Assembly: GCF_036924515.1 (NCBI RefSeq)
Contig: NZ_JAZHRR010000001.1
Span: 3,133,001 to 3,197,000, forward strand
Reading direction: 5' to 3'
DNA: 64,000 nt
DNA from: Bradyrhizobium sp. AZCC 1610
GTDB taxonomy: Bacteria; Pseudomonadota; Alphaproteobacteria; Rhizobiales; Xanthobacteraceae
Part shown: in pieces, positions 1 through 9,057 of the stretch
How the letters are laid out: each line of letters starts with the position of its first letter
Numbering within the stretch: the stretch's first letter is position 1
Made by a program: the position numbers and the translations under genes
The notes under the pieces: model-generated
What the model was told of the DNA's origin: nothing
Database searches by the model: none
The model's input: only the letters and a program-made list of their open reading frames with translations

Positions 1-666
1 GTGGCCGACACGCTGGTGGTCTACGCCAAGACCGATCTCGAGGCCGGCCCGCGCGGCATGACCGCCTTCATCATCGAAAAGGGCATGAAGGGATTTTCCA
101 CCGCGCAGAAACTCGACAAGCTCGGCATGCGCGGCTCCGACACCTGCGAACTGCTGTTCGAGGATTGCGAGGTCCCGGAGGAGAACGTGCTGAGCGAGGT
201 CGGCCGCGGCGTCAACGTGCTGATGAGCGGCCTCGACTACGAGCGCGCGGTGCTGGCGGCTGGTCCGATCGGCATCATGCAGGCCTGCATGGACGTGGTG
301 CTGCCTTACGTGCACGAGCGCAAGCAGTTCGGCGAGCCGATCGGCAGCTTCCAATTGGTGCAGGGCAAGATCGCCGACATGTACACCACGATGAACGCCT
401 CGCGGGCCTATGTCTATGCGGTGGCGAAAGCCTGCGACCGCGGCGAGACCACGCGGGAGGACGCGGCCGGCGCGATCCTCTACGCGGCGGAAAAAGCCAC
501 CCAATGCGCGCTCGACGCCATCCAGTTGCTCGGCGGCAACGGCTACATCAACGACTATCCGACCGGGCGGCTGCTGCGCGACGCCAAGCTCTACGAGATC
601 GGCGCCGGCACCAGCGAAATCCGCCGCATGCTGATCGGGCGGGAATTGTTTGAAAAGACCGCCTGA
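1..666 (+). CDS. ivd: isovaleryl-CoA dehydrogenase, 3' part (5' end outside window)
   Basis: This is the C-terminal 221 residues of an acyl-CoA dehydrogenase that oxidises isovaleryl-CoA to 3-methylcrotonyl-CoA in leucine breakdown. The reading frame is open from base 1, so the start lies upstream of the window. The middle and C-terminal acyl-CoA dehydrogenase domains are visible, including the FAD-contacting [12 protein letters not shown] stretch and the C-terminal GTSEIRR signature. A Glu sits in the [10 protein letters not shown] helix (fragment residue 81), where isovaleryl-CoA dehydrogenase keeps its catalytic base. The usual medium-chain Glu site near the C-terminus reads YEIGAGTSE, with Gly at the critical place. 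That pattern favours isovaleryl-CoA dehydrogenase over other family members. The methylcrotonyl-CoA carboxylase genes follow 111 bp downstream, which supports the call. Confidence 0.93.
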   Translation: MADTLVVYAKTDLEAGPRGMTAFIIEKGMKGFSTAQKLDKLGMRGSDTCELLFEDCEVPEENVLSEVGRGVNVLMSGLDYERAVLAAGPIGIMQACMDVVLPYVHERKQFGEPIGSFQLVQGKIADMYTTMNASRAYVYAVAKACDRGETTREDAAGAILYAAEKATQCALDAIQLLGGNGYINDYPTGRLLRDAKLYEIGAGTSEIRRMLIGRELFEKTA

Positions 667-777
667 ACTTCACATTCGGGCCAAGATGGTACAGGCTGCC
701 GCATCGCCTTCGAACATTCCGTTCCGGCCATTCCGAAGCAATCCAGGGCACTCCAGCATCCAAAGAAAACGCCGATC

Positions 778-2382
778 ATGCAGCTTCATTCCACCATCGA
801 TCCCACATCCCAAGAGTTCGCCCGCAACGCCGACGTGATGCGCGCCCTCGTGGCTGAACTGCGAGAGAAGCTCAAAGTGGTCGCCGGCGGCGGCGGCGAG
901 ACGTCGCGCAAGCGGCATACCTCGCGCGGCAAGATGCTGGCGCGCGAGCGCGTCGACCTGCTGGTCGATCCCGGCACCGCCTTTCTCGAATTGTCGCCGC
1001 TTGCCGCCAATGGCCTCTATGGCGGTGACGTCCATTCCGCCAGCGTCATCACGGGCGTGGGGCGTATTTCGGGCCGCGAATGCGTCATCGTCGCCAATGA
1101 CGCCACCATCAAGGGCGGCACGTACTATCCGATGACCGTGAAGAAGCATCTGCGCGCGCAGGACATCGCGCGGCAGAACAATCTGCCCTGCGTTTACATG
1201 GTCGATTCCGGTGGTGCCTTCCTGCCGATGCAGGACGATATATTTCCCGACGAGCGGCATTTCGGCCGCATCTTCTATAACCAGGCGCAGATGTCCTCGC
1301 ATGGCATACCGCAGATCGCCATCGTGATGGGGTCCTGCACCGCCGGCGGCGCCTATGTGCCGGCGATGTCGGACGAGAGCATCATCGTGCGCAATCAGGG
1401 TACGATTTTTCTCGGTGGTCCGCCGCTGGTGAAGGCCGCAACCGGCGAGGTGGTGAGCGCCGAAGAACTCGGCGGCGCGGACGTGCATTCCCGCCAATCC
1501 GGCGTCACCGATCATTACGCGCAGGATGACGCGCACGCGATCGGGATCGCCCGGCGCATCGTCGCCACGCTGAAGCCGCCGACGCGCGCCGCGCTCAACA
1601 TGCGCGAGCCGCGGGAGCCGCTGTTTCCGGCGGAGGAAATCTACGGCGTGGTTTCCGCCGACGGCAGAAAACCGTTCGACGTGCACGACATCATCGCCCG
1701 GATCGTCGACGGCTCGGAGTTCGACGAGTTCAAGAAACTCTATGGCACGACACTGATCTGCGGCTTCGCCCATATCTGGGGCTATCCGGTCGGCATCATC
1801 GCCAACAACGGCATCCTGTTCAGCGAGAGCTCGCTGAAGGGGGCGCACTTCATCGAACTGTGCTGCCAGCGCAATATTCCGCTGGTGTTCCTGCAGAACA
1901 TCACCGGATTCATGGTCGGCAAGAAATACGAGGCCGGCGGCATCGCGCGCGACGGCGCCAAGCTGGTGACGGCGGTGGCGACCGCCGGCGTCCCGAAATT
2001 CACCGTCGTGATCGGCGGCTCCTACGGCGCCGGCAATTACGGCATGAGTGGCCGCGCCTACTCGCCGCGCTTCCTCTGGATGTGGCCGAACGCGCGCATC
2101 TCCGTGATGGGCGGCGAGCAGGCCTCCATGGTGCTCAGTCAAGTGCGCCGCGACAATATCGAGGCCAAGGGCGATAGCTGGTCGGCCGAGGAAGAGGACA
2201 AGTTCCGCAGCCCCATCCGCGCGCAATATGAACACCAGGGCAATCCGTATTACGCGACCGCTCGGCTGTGGGATGATGGTGTGATCGATCCCGCCGACAC
2301 GCGGCTGGTGCTCGGCCTTGGATTGTCGGCGGCGGCCAACGCGCCGATCGAACCCACGAAATTCGGCCTGTTCAGGATGTGA
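778..2382 (+). CDS. mccB: methylcrotonyl-CoA carboxylase, carboxyltransferase (beta) subunit
   Basis: The 534-residue carboxyltransferase subunit moves CO2 from carboxybiotin to 3-methylcrotonyl-CoA, giving 3-methylglutaconyl-CoA. The whole protein is an acyl-CoA carboxyltransferase fold with N- and C-terminal crotonase-like halves. Gly-rich oxyanion-hole segments occur around [17 protein letters not shown] in the first half and [19 protein letters not shown] in the second half, as in MCC and propionyl-CoA carboxylase beta chains. The length fits MCC beta (about 535). Gene order (isovaleryl-CoA dehydrogenase before, biotin carboxylase after, then HMG-CoA lyase) separates it from propionyl-CoA carboxylase. 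The ATG at 778 is the first in-frame start after a short leader and opens with the usual [15 protein letters not shown] N-terminus. Confidence 0.95.
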   Translation: MQLHSTIDPTSQEFARNADVMRALVAELREKLKVVAGGGGETSRKRHTSRGKMLARERVDLLVDPGTAFLELSPLAANGLYGGDVHSASVITGVGRISGRECVIVANDATIKGGTYYPMTVKKHLRAQDIARQNNLPCVYMVDSGGAFLPMQDDIFPDERHFGRIFYNQAQMSSHGIPQIAIVMGSCTAGGAYVPAMSDESIIVRNQGTIFLGGPPLVKAATGEVVSAEELGGADVHSRQSGVTDHYAQDDAHAIGIARRIVATLKPPTRAALNMREPREPLFPAEEIYGVVSADGRKPFDVHDIIARIVDGSEFDEFKKLYGTTLICGFAHIWGYPVGIIANNGILFSESSLKGAHFIELCCQRNIPLVFLQNITGFMVGKKYEAGGIARDGAKLVTAVATAGVPKFTVVIGGSYGAGNYGMSGRAYSPRFLWMWPNARISVMGGEQASMVLSQVRRDNIEAKGDSWSAEEEDKFRSPIRAQYEHQGNPYYATARLWDDGVIDPADTRLVLGLGLSAAANAPIEPTKFGLFRM

Positions 2383-2384
2383 CG

Positions 2385-4385
2385 ATGGACCGCTCAAAGC
2401 TCTACCGGCGTTTTCGCACGCTCCTGATCGCCAACCGCGGCGAGATCGCTTGCCGCGTCATCCGCTCGGCCCGCGTCATGGGCCTGCGCACCGTCGCCGT
2501 CTATTCGGAGGCGGATCGCGATGCCATGCACGTTGCCATGGCCGATGAGGCCGTGTTGCTCGGGCCGGCGCGGGCGCGCGACAGCTATCTCAACATTGAA
2601 CGCGTGATTGAAGCCGCGCGCCAGACCGGCGCCGAGGCGGTGCATCCCGGCTACGGGTTCCTGTCTGAAAATGCCGAATTCGCGCAAGCCTGTCTGAACG
2701 CCGGGCTGGTGTTCGTCGGTCCGACCGCCGAGATGATGACGGCGATGGGCTCCAAGTCTGGCTCGAAAGCCCTGATGGAGAAGGCCGGCGTGCCGCTGGT
2801 GCCCGGCTATCACGGCGAGGCCCAGGATGAGGCGACGCTTGCAAAATCCGCCGACAAGATCGGCTTTCCGGTGCTGGTGAAGGCGTCCGCCGGCGGCGGC
2901 GGGCGGGGCATGCGCGTGGTCAATTCGGCCGGAGAACTTTCCGCTGCGATCGTCAGTGCCAAGCGCGAAGCCAAGGCGGCGTTCGGCGACGACCGCATGC
3001 TGATCGAGAAATTCGTTCAGAATCCCCGGCATATCGAGGTGCAGATCATCGGCGACAGCTACGGCAATTTGCTCTCGCTCTGGGAGCGTGAATGCACGCT
3101 TCAGCGTCGACACCAGAAGGTGATCGAGGAGGCGCCGTCGCCGACGCTTGACGCCACGCAGCGCGAGACCGTCTGCGCCGCCGCGCGCAAGGCGGCCGCC
3201 GCCGTGAACTATGTCGGCGCCGGCACCATCGAGTTCGTCTCCGATGGCAAGGAGGTGTTCTTCATCGAAATGAACACCCGCCTGCAGGTCGAGCATCCCG
3301 TGACCGAACTCATCACCGGCGTCGACCTCGTCGAGTGGCAGTTGCGGGTGGCGTTTGGCGAGAAGCTGCCACTGGCGCAAAACGAGATCAGGCTGAACGG
3401 CCACGCCATCGAGGCGCGCGTTTATGCTGAAAATCCGCAGAAGAATTTCATGCCTTCAGTGGGCCGGATCAAGACATGGCGCACGCCTGACGCCGTTGAT
3501 GGACTGCGGATCGATGCCGGTTATCGCGATGGCGATGCAGTGTCGCCGTATTACGACGCCATGCTGGCCAAGGTGATCGCGTGGGCACCGACCCGGCAGG
3601 CCGCGATCGAGCGGCTCAACCGCGGCCTGGAAGAGACCGACGTCCGCGGCATCGTCACCAACATCCCCTTCCTGTCGGCGCTGGTGACACACACGGACGT
3701 GCGCGCCAACCGCATCGACGCCGGCTTCATCGAGCGCGAGTTGCAGAAGCTGACGGAATCGTCAGGCGTCGCTGGCGATCTCGTGCTTTGCGCCGCGGTC
3801 GCCGCCATCGTCAACGAGGAGCAGAAGGCGGCGCGCCAGGATTCGCCATGGCAGACGTTTGGCTGGATGCCGGTCGGAAGGCGGCAACGGGTATTCTCGT
3901 TCCGCCAGGGGCAGGGCGCCGAGCACAAGGTGGCGCTGCACTATGGCTCCGGGCCGATGACACTCTCGATCGGCAAACACGAATTTGTTTTCACGACGTC
4001 GCCGGCCGATGACGGCGGCTTCGATCTGACGATCGATGGCATGAAATCGCGCGTCGTTGCCGTGATCGAGGGCCATGAGCTTTACCTGCGCACCCGCAAC
4101 GGCCGCTTCGACCTGCATTGGGTCGATCCGTTCGGCGGCGAGACCGAGGAGCTGGTCGGCGAAGACAAGATCGTGGCGCCGCTGCCGGGCACCGTAGTGG
4201 CGCTGCTGGCCGAGGAGGGCGCGACGCTGGAAAAGGGCGCTGCGATCCTGACGCTGGAAGTCATGAAGATGGAGCAGACCTTGCGCGCGCCCTTTGCCGG
4301 CGTGCTGAAGAAGATCAAGTGCAAGGTCGGCGATATCGTCAGTGAAGGTGTCGAACTTGCCGAAGTCGAACCGGCGACCGCGTGA
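2385..4385 (+). CDS. mccA: methylcrotonyl-CoA carboxylase, biotin carboxylase/biotin carrier (alpha) subunit
   Basis: This 666-residue subunit carboxylates its own biotin with ATP and bicarbonate and serves the beta subunit encoded just upstream. It has an N-terminal biotin carboxylase domain (LLIANRGEIACR start, the ATP-grasp Gly loop ASAGGGGRGMRVV, EMNTRLQVEHPVTE), a middle linker, and a C-terminal biotinyl domain. The biotin-accepting lysine is in EVMKME at about residue 628. A GTG at 2379 overlaps the previous stop, but an AGGA at 2374-2377 is correctly spaced only for the ATG at 2385, so 2385 is preferred. The stop overlaps the start of the HMG-CoA lyase gene, which implies translational coupling. 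Confidence 0.95.
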   Translation: MDRSKLYRRFRTLLIANRGEIACRVIRSARVMGLRTVAVYSEADRDAMHVAMADEAVLLGPARARDSYLNIERVIEAARQTGAEAVHPGYGFLSENAEFAQACLNAGLVFVGPTAEMMTAMGSKSGSKALMEKAGVPLVPGYHGEAQDEATLAKSADKIGFPVLVKASAGGGGRGMRVVNSAGELSAAIVSAKREAKAAFGDDRMLIEKFVQNPRHIEVQIIGDSYGNLLSLWERECTLQRRHQKVIEEAPSPTLDATQRETVCAAARKAAAAVNYVGAGTIEFVSDGKEVFFIEMNTRLQVEHPVTELITGVDLVEWQLRVAFGEKLPLAQNEIRLNGHAIEARVYAENPQKNFMPSVGRIKTWRTPDAVDGLRIDAGYRDGDAVSPYYDAMLAKVIAWAPTRQAAIERLNRGLEETDVRGIVTNIPFLSALVTHTDVRANRIDAGFIERELQKLTESSGVAGDLVLCAAVAAIVNEEQKAARQDSPWQTFGWMPVGRRQRVFSFRQGQGAEHKVALHYGSGPMTLSIGKHEFVFTTSPADDGGFDLTIDGMKSRVVAVIEGHELYLRTRNGRFDLHWVDPFGGETEELVGEDKIVAPLPGTVVALLAEEGATLEKGAAILTLEVMKMEQTLRAPFAGVLKKIKCKVGDIVSEGVELAEVEPATA

Positions 4386-5305
4386 TGAGCGACAGCGTTC
4401 ACATCGTCGAAGTCGGCCCGCGCGACGGGCTGCAGAACGAGAAGACCCCGATCAGCGTCGCCGATCGGATCGCGTTCGTCGACGCACTGATCGGTGCTGG
4501 GCTCAAGACGGTAGAGGTCGGGGCGTTCGTCTCGCCCAAGGCGATCCCGCAGATGGTGGGCTCGGCCGAGGTGCTGCGCGGCGTCAGCCATCATACCCAA
4601 TGCGAGCTGCCGGTGCTGGTGCCGAACGAGAAAGGCTACGAGGCTTCGCAGGCGGCCGACGCCAAACTGATCGCGGTATTTGCCGCGGCGTCGGAAAGCT
4701 TTTCGCGCGCCAATATCAATTGCTCGATTGCGGAATCGATCGACCGGTTCAAGCCGGTGCTGGCTCGCGCCAAGGCCGACGGCGTCAGGGTGCGCGGCTA
4801 TATCTCTACCGTGCTCGGCTGCCCCTATGAGGGCGAGATCAAGCCGCAGGCAGTGGTCGATGTCGCAAAAGTGCTGTGGGACCTCGGCTGTTACGAGATT
4901 TCGCTCGGCGACACCATCGGCGTCGGCACGCCCCTGAAGGCGCGGCAACTGCTGCGCGCCGTGGCAGGCGACGTGCCAATGGCCAATCTCGCCATGCATT
5001 TCCACGACACGTACGGCCAGGCGCTCGCCAATCTCTATGCCGGGATGGAGGAGGGCTGCCGCGTGATCGATTCCGCCGCCGGCGGCCTCGGCGGCTGCCC
5101 CTACGCCCCCGGCGCGACCGGCAATGTCGCAACCGAGGACGTGATCTACATGCTCGATGGCATGGGCGTTGCGACCGGCGTCGATATGTCAAAGCTGGTC
5201 GCGGCGACCAATGTCGTGAGCGGGCTGATCGGTCGCCCGCCGGTCAGCCGCGTGGCGGCGGCGTTGAACGCGAAGATGCGAAATACTGAAGGGCGAGCCG
5301 TCTGA
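4385..5305 (+). CDS. mvaB: hydroxymethylglutaryl-CoA lyase
   Basis: The enzyme cleaves 3-hydroxy-3-methylglutaryl-CoA to acetoacetate and acetyl-CoA, the last step of leucine catabolism. The 306-residue TIM barrel begins with VEVGPRDGLQNEK, which carries the catalytic Arg and a metal-binding Asp. It ends with the family's active-site loop GLGGCPYAPGATGNVATED, containing the reactive Cys. Metal-binding HFHDTYGQ is also present. The ATG at 4385 overlaps the mccA stop (TGATG). No methylglutaconyl-CoA hydratase lies between mccA and this gene, so that step must be encoded elsewhere. Confidence 0.95.
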   Translation: MSDSVHIVEVGPRDGLQNEKTPISVADRIAFVDALIGAGLKTVEVGAFVSPKAIPQMVGSAEVLRGVSHHTQCELPVLVPNEKGYEASQAADAKLIAVFAAASESFSRANINCSIAESIDRFKPVLARAKADGVRVRGYISTVLGCPYEGEIKPQAVVDVAKVLWDLGCYEISLGDTIGVGTPLKARQLLRAVAGDVPMANLAMHFHDTYGQALANLYAGMEEGCRVIDSAAGGLGGCPYAPGATGNVATEDVIYMLDGMGVATGVDMSKLVAATNVVSGLIGRPPVSRVAAALNAKMRNTEGRAV

Positions 5306-5487
5306 CATCCGATATTCGGTTTCTTCCACCAGCGCACCGCTGAATTTACTGTCAGGTATTCCATCAGCTATTTCGTCCGAAAACCGAAGTTATAGTAGTA
5401 AACCGATGCGCCGCTCCCCAAGCCGAGCACGTCCAAAAGATAGATTGTCTTCATGCTGCTTATGCCAACAAGGCGTGGGAGTTAAGC

Positions 5488-6633
5488 GTGAGCGCTAACA
5501 AAGCGATCAAACTTGCGGTGATCGGACGTGGTATGATCGGGTCGGCGGCTGCGCGACATTTGTCCAAAATGGGCCATGATGTTGCACTGATCGGGCCCAA
5601 TGAGCCGGCAGATTATTCGCGGCATAGCGGCGTCTTTGGAAGCCACTACGATGAGGGCCGTATCACGCGGAGTTTCGATTCGGACCCATTTTGGAGGCAA
5701 GTGAACTGCGCTGCGATTTCGCGCTACGGCGAGATTTCAGCGGAAAGCGGTGTGGAATTCTACCGGGAAGTCGGCGTGCTTCACGTAGGCCCTGGCGAAA
5801 GCACGGACGTCGCTTCGGTTGGCAAAATCGCCGCTGAGGCCGGGATCCTTTGTGAAGCATATGATGATACGGGGCTCGCGGAGCGATTTCCGTTTCTGAG
5901 ATCAACAGCGGGAATGCAGGGGTATTTCGAGCCGCGGAATGCCGGATACATCAGCCCGCGCCGCTTGGTCCGGGCGCAGACGATCGCGGCAGAGCGCGCC
6001 GGGGCGCGGATCATCGACGAACCTGCTCTGGGGATTTCGGAAAGCGGCTCTGGTGTGACGATCCGGACGAGATCGGGCAGTGTCGAGGCCGAGCGTGTTC
6101 TCGTTGCGGCAGGCGGGCATACCCAATCACTGCTCGGTCAATCATTGGGTTTTACGGTCTATGCGCGTACCGTGGCGATGTTTCGGCTTGGTGCGGCGGA
6201 GGTTCAACGCTTAGCCGGAATGCCGTCGATGCGTTGTTTCGGCCCCAGGGGCGAGGATCCCTATATTCTGCCGCCAATCCCCTATCCGGACGGCCAAACC
6301 TGGTTAAAGCTCGGCGGTGATCCGGTCGATCTTCCGCTCGAAAGCGAGGCGGATATCAAGGACTGGTTCAAATCGGGCGGATCGATTCACGTTGCTGATG
6401 GGCTTCAAAAGCAGATCCTTGACCGTATTCGCGACCTCAATTTCGAAGAACGCCGCGTCGTGCCTTGCATGACCACCTTTGGCGACAGGGGCCTGCCCTG
6501 CATCGGACCGCTTTCGGAGCGCGTAGCGGTGGCATTCGGCTGTTACGGCAAGAGCGCGAAATGTTCGGACGAATTGGGTCGGTTAGGTGGCATGGCGCTG
6601 CTCGGTGAGGTTAGAGCAGAGCTCGCACCCTGA
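5488..6633 (+). CDS. FAD-dependent oxidoreductase, monomeric sarcosine oxidase/SolA-like
   Basis: This 381-residue protein belongs to the DAO family of amine-oxidising flavoenzymes. The N-terminus has a dinucleotide fold with VIGRGMIGSAAARHL. Cys327 in VPCMTT lines up with the cysteine that binds FAD covalently in monomeric sarcosine oxidase. Lys358 in GKSAKC, 31 residues later, matches the oxygen-activating lysine of that family. It probably oxidises a secondary or N-methyl amino acid, but the substrate cannot be read from the sequence. The start is GTG at 5488 with GGGAG at 5477-5481. It stands alone, 182 bp after the leucine operon, and its codon use looks less GC-biased than its neighbours, which could mean later acquisition. 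Confidence 0.8.
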   Translation: MSANKAIKLAVIGRGMIGSAAARHLSKMGHDVALIGPNEPADYSRHSGVFGSHYDEGRITRSFDSDPFWRQVNCAAISRYGEISAESGVEFYREVGVLHVGPGESTDVASVGKIAAEAGILCEAYDDTGLAERFPFLRSTAGMQGYFEPRNAGYISPRRLVRAQTIAAERAGARIIDEPALGISESGSGVTIRTRSGSVEAERVLVAAGGHTQSLLGQSLGFTVYARTVAMFRLGAAEVQRLAGMPSMRCFGPRGEDPYILPPIPYPDGQTWLKLGGDPVDLPLESEADIKDWFKSGGSIHVADGLQKQILDRIRDLNFEERRVVPCMTTFGDRGLPCIGPLSERVAVAFGCYGKSAKCSDELGRLGGMALLGEVRAELAP

Positions 6634-6937
6634 CCTGAGTTTTGTGTGGGTTTTCTGCAAGATATTGCGCGGTGCTTCAGGGCCCAAGAGTGCTTCAGGG
6701 CCAAAGACGCGCCAAACGCGGACGGCGAACACGTCAGCGACAAGTTCGCCGTGGTGGAAAAGAGCCATGAGTTCACCTTCATCCCCTAGCCGCCATCAAT
6801 TTGGCCGCTTCAACTATCCGTGACAACGCAAGAACTTTGGGTGTGGCCGGTAACAAACCCCATCGCGGCATCGTCGTTTGAGGAAGCGGCAGACGTCGCT
6901 TTCGAGAAACCAGCCTAAACCAAAGGACGACAACCCC
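6634..6937 (+). other. gene-free stretch with an 18-bp tandem repeat and a possible coding remnant
   Basis: No intact gene is visible. Two nearly identical 18-bp units (17 of 18 bases equal) lie at 6672-6707. In the same frame they lead into about 27 codons ending at the TAG near 6789 that read like a protein C-terminus (ADGEHVSDKFAVVEKSHEF and on), with no start upstream. This may be the tail of a deleted gene; no family is recognised. The leader and ribosome-binding site (AAAGGA, 6922-6927) of the MxKDx gene occupy the right end. Confidence 0.35.
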
Positions 6938-7177
6938 ATGACCACCACGACCCGTATCGGCCTCGGCCTGTCTGCCGCGCTCGTTTCGCTCGGCCTTGCG
7001 TTCGCGCCGGCCGTCTTCGCTCAGGACAAGATGGGCAAGGACGATGGCATGAAGAAGGAATCGATGTCCAAGGACGCGATGAAGAAAGACGACGGCATGA
7101 TGAAGAAGGACGGCATGAAGCACGACGGCATGATGAAGGACGGAATGAAAAAAGACGACGGCATGAAAAAGAACTGA
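6938..7177 (+). CDS. secreted pentapeptide MxKDx-repeat protein
   Basis: This is a 79-residue protein with a clear Sec signal peptide (hydrophobic LSAALVSLGLAFAPAVFA, cleavage before QDK). Almost all of the mature part is Met-Lys-Lys-Asp-Gly-type pentapeptides (KKDDGMMKKDGMKHDG and similar). It matches the family named in annotation databases as pentapeptide MxKDx repeat protein. The function of the family is not established. The regular spacing of Met with Asp and His could suit binding of metal ions in the periplasm, but that is inference. ATG 6938 is chosen because the signal peptide starts there and AAAGGA lies 10 bases upstream. Confidence 0.85.
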   Translation: MTTTTRIGLGLSAALVSLGLAFAPAVFAQDKMGKDDGMKKESMSKDAMKKDDGMMKKDGMKHDGMMKDGMKKDDGMKKN

Positions 7178-7184
7178 GCCGCGC

Positions 7185-7319
7185 CGTCATTCCCTGCGAC
7201 AAACGCAAAGCGTTTGCGCAAGGGAGCGATGCTTAAGCATCGGCCCCTGAGGCTCGAGATTCCCAGATGCGCCATTGCGCATCTGGGGTCTGGCGCTCAC
7301 GCACCAGCCCGGAATGACG
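7185..7319. repeat. palindromic intergenic repeat, Bradyrhizobium type
   Basis: The 135-bp element is bounded by inverted ends (CGTCATTCC at 7185-7193, GGAATGACG at 7311-7319). Inside are further hairpins such as CAGATGCGC/GCGCATCTG and GCAAAGCGTTTGC-type arms. Such elements ending in CGTCATTCC are common between genes in Bradyrhizobium. It lies just past the MxKDx gene stop and can act as a transcript-end hairpin between two convergent genes. Confidence 0.75.
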
Positions 7320-7380
7320 GGAGGGCTGAATCTGTCACTGGCAAGGGATGCCGGTGCGCGTTTTGCCCGATCCCTCTTGC

Positions 7381-7734
7381 CTACTTCTTCTTGCTCTTGC
7401 CTTTGCGCGCGGCGTAACGGGCGTCGCGCTTGGCCTTCTGCTCGGCCTCCATCGCCGCCAGTCTGGCGGCCTCTTCTTCCTTTTCGCGCGCGATCCTGGC
7501 GGCTTCCACCGCGGCGGCCTCAGCCTCGCGACGTTTCTGCTCGGCCTTTTCGGCTTCCTTGGCTTCTCTTGCCTTGGCACGCGCGGCCGCCTGGGCCTCG
7601 CGCTCGGCCTGGCGGCGCTTCACCTCGGGATCGTCGGGTCCCGGCTGAGTGCGAAACTTGTTCAGGATGTTCTGCCGCGCCTGCATCGCGGCCTTCTGGC
7701 GGTCCGCGAAGCTCGGTTCCTTGAATCCGCTCAT
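7381..7734 (-). CDS. charged coiled-coil protein, DUF6481 family
   Basis: The product has 117 residues. After an N-terminal segment (MSGFKEPSFADRQKAAMQAR) it becomes a long helix of Ala, Glu, Lys and Arg (REAEAAAVEAARIAREKEEE) ending in a lysine-rich tail, GKSKKK. No membrane segment or signal peptide is present. The opening and length fit DUF6481 proteins of Bradyrhizobium as I recall them; the role is unknown. The low-complexity helix makes distant similarity searches unreliable. It converges with the MxKDx gene, with the palindromic repeat between them. Confidence 0.7.
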   Translation of the reverse strand: MSGFKEPSFADRQKAAMQARQNILNKFRTQPGPDDPEVKRRQAEREAQAAARAKAREAKEAEKAEQKRREAEAAAVEAARIAREKEEEAARLAAMEAEQKAKRDARYAARKGKSKKK

Positions 7735-8052
7735 AAAAGAGGCCTTGTCGCTTTCATTCTTGAGGTTGGACGCGCCACGCGCGCGGAATGGCGTCTAGGT
7801 AAGTGAACCCGGGGCAAAATGCCAGCGTCGAAATGGGGCCGATAGAGCAGGGGAGACTTGCGTGAATAGCAAATGGCTCAAACTGATGCCGATAAGCGGG
7901 ATTTCGTCAGCCTGGCTGCTCTACGAGATGGCGACGGCGACCAAAGCCCCGAGCCGGGTGCTGGCGACCCTGCAATATGGGCCTCTCGCCTGCGCGCCGA
8001 TTGGCCTGGTTGGCTCGCTGGTGATGCTCGCTTCGGAAACGTGACTGCAATC

Positions 8053-8268
8053 CTAGAAGCTATCGCGACGCCCACCGGGTCCGAGAACGCGTGCGACCGT
8101 CATCGCCGTCATCGCGACCCGATCCGCGATCCGCTGCGCCTCCAGCCTGTCGCGGGCTTTTTCCCTGATCATGATCTCGATCAGCTCGAGCCGCTTGGTC
8201 TCGTCGTCCGCTTGCGCCAGCAATTGCTTGTACCTGACGTAGTCGTAGCCTGTTTCCTGCTTGTCCAC
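8053..8268 (-). CDS. hypothetical small helical protein
   Basis: This predicted soluble protein of 71 residues is rich in charged helix (YVRYKQLLAQADDETKRLEL, then IREKARDRLEAQRIADR). No family is recognised. The start is uncertain: GTG at 8268 gives the compact form used here, and GTG codons at 8298 and 8328 would lengthen it by an odd Cys-containing segment. The amino-acid mix and lack of a better frame on either strand support it as real, but only moderately. Confidence 0.5.
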   Translation of the reverse strand: MDKQETGYDYVRYKQLLAQADDETKRLELIEIMIREKARDRLEAQRIADRVAMTAMTVARVLGPGGRRDSF

Positions 8269-8464
8269 CGCACGCCCCGCACACGCGCTCACCCCGAACT
8301 CGCAGTGTCGATCAAGGGTTGTGAGCACGCAACGGATTTGCGCGAGTTATACCCATTTCTGCATTCATCGGGCTCGCGCACAAACCCGTGTAGTGTGAAC
8401 CTGTTCACAGGGGCTGTAGCGGGTCGATCCTATTTTCCGGGCTTTCCGAACAGGAGCGACCGCC

Positions 8465-8710
8465 ATGCCGCATAATTGGTGGACCCACAAAATCGTTCTC
8501 GCCGCCGCCGTCGTCGTGCTGGCCTGCGCCATCGGTTTCGCCACGTTCGGGCTGTCCACGCCGGAGCCCGCTCTGAGCGCAGCCCTTGGTCCGGACTGGC
8601 AGTGCAGCCGGCTGGCTTTCGTCTTCACGACCTGCAGCCGGGTCAAGAATAGCCAGTCCATGCCCGTCCGCGTCGCCAAAATCCCGGTGTGCGGACGGTT
8701 GCGGACGTAA
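8465..8710 (+). CDS. hypothetical membrane-anchored or secreted small protein
   Basis: The product has 81 residues with one N-terminal hydrophobic segment (IVLAAAVVVLACAIGFATFG) followed by a short outer domain with three cysteines (WQCSRLAF, TTCSRV, PVCGR). An excellent Shine-Dalgarno sequence (AGGAG, 8452-8456) sits 8 bases before the ATG, which is the best reason to accept it. No family is recognised. The cysteines after the membrane segment could form a disulfide in the periplasm. Confidence 0.6.
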   Translation: MPHNWWTHKIVLAAAVVVLACAIGFATFGLSTPEPALSAALGPDWQCSRLAFVFTTCSRVKNSQSMPVRVAKIPVCGRLRT

Positions 8711-8754
8711 TAGGGTCGGGCCGGAAACGGAGTTGGCCAGAACCGGAGCTTCCC

Positions 8755-9057
8755 ATGCAAAAACTGTCTCGTGTTATGGTGGCCGTGTCGGCGGCGGCTC
8801 TCGTATTCCTGCCTGCCGGAGCCGCGCTGGCGCAGGGCGCGCCTAGCGGCGGGACCACGCCTGCGGCAACGTCCACTGCCGCGCCGGAAACCACGGCTCC
8901 TGAAAAGGAGAAGGCGGCGCCGAAGAAAAAGAAACCGGCCAAGATGACCCGGCAGCAGGAGATCGACCGTTCGGTCGACCGTGGCACGGTGCCCGCGCGT
9001 TACCGGAACTCAGTGCCGAAGGAGTATCATCAGTATATTCCGTTCGATAAGCGATAG
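8755..9057 (+). CDS. hypothetical secreted protein with Pro/Lys-rich linker
   Basis: The product is 100 residues. A signal peptide (VMVAVSAAALVFLPAGAALA, cleavage before QGAP) is followed by a Thr/Ala/Pro segment, a lysine run (EKEKAAPKKKKPAK), and a compact C-terminus (RSVDRGTVPARYRNSVPKEY). The ATG at 8755 is preferred to an upstream start at 8689 because the signal peptide begins there and CCGGAG lies just ahead. No domain is recognised; the C-terminal part looks conserved-like and is probably the functional end. Confidence 0.6.
   Translation: MQKLSRVMVAVSAAALVFLPAGAALAQGAPSGGTTPAATSTAAPETTAPEKEKAAPKKKKPAKMTRQQEIDRSVDRGTVPARYRNSVPKEYHQYIPFDKR

Noticed and set aside
670..2397. A 575-codon minus-strand frame opposite mccB
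   Set aside because: Antisense shadow with the same biased composition; mccB is certain.
7862..8075. Two overlapping short frames (plus 7862-8044, minus 7878-8075)
   Set aside because: Neither has a convincing ribosome-binding site or protein-like composition, and they contradict each other.
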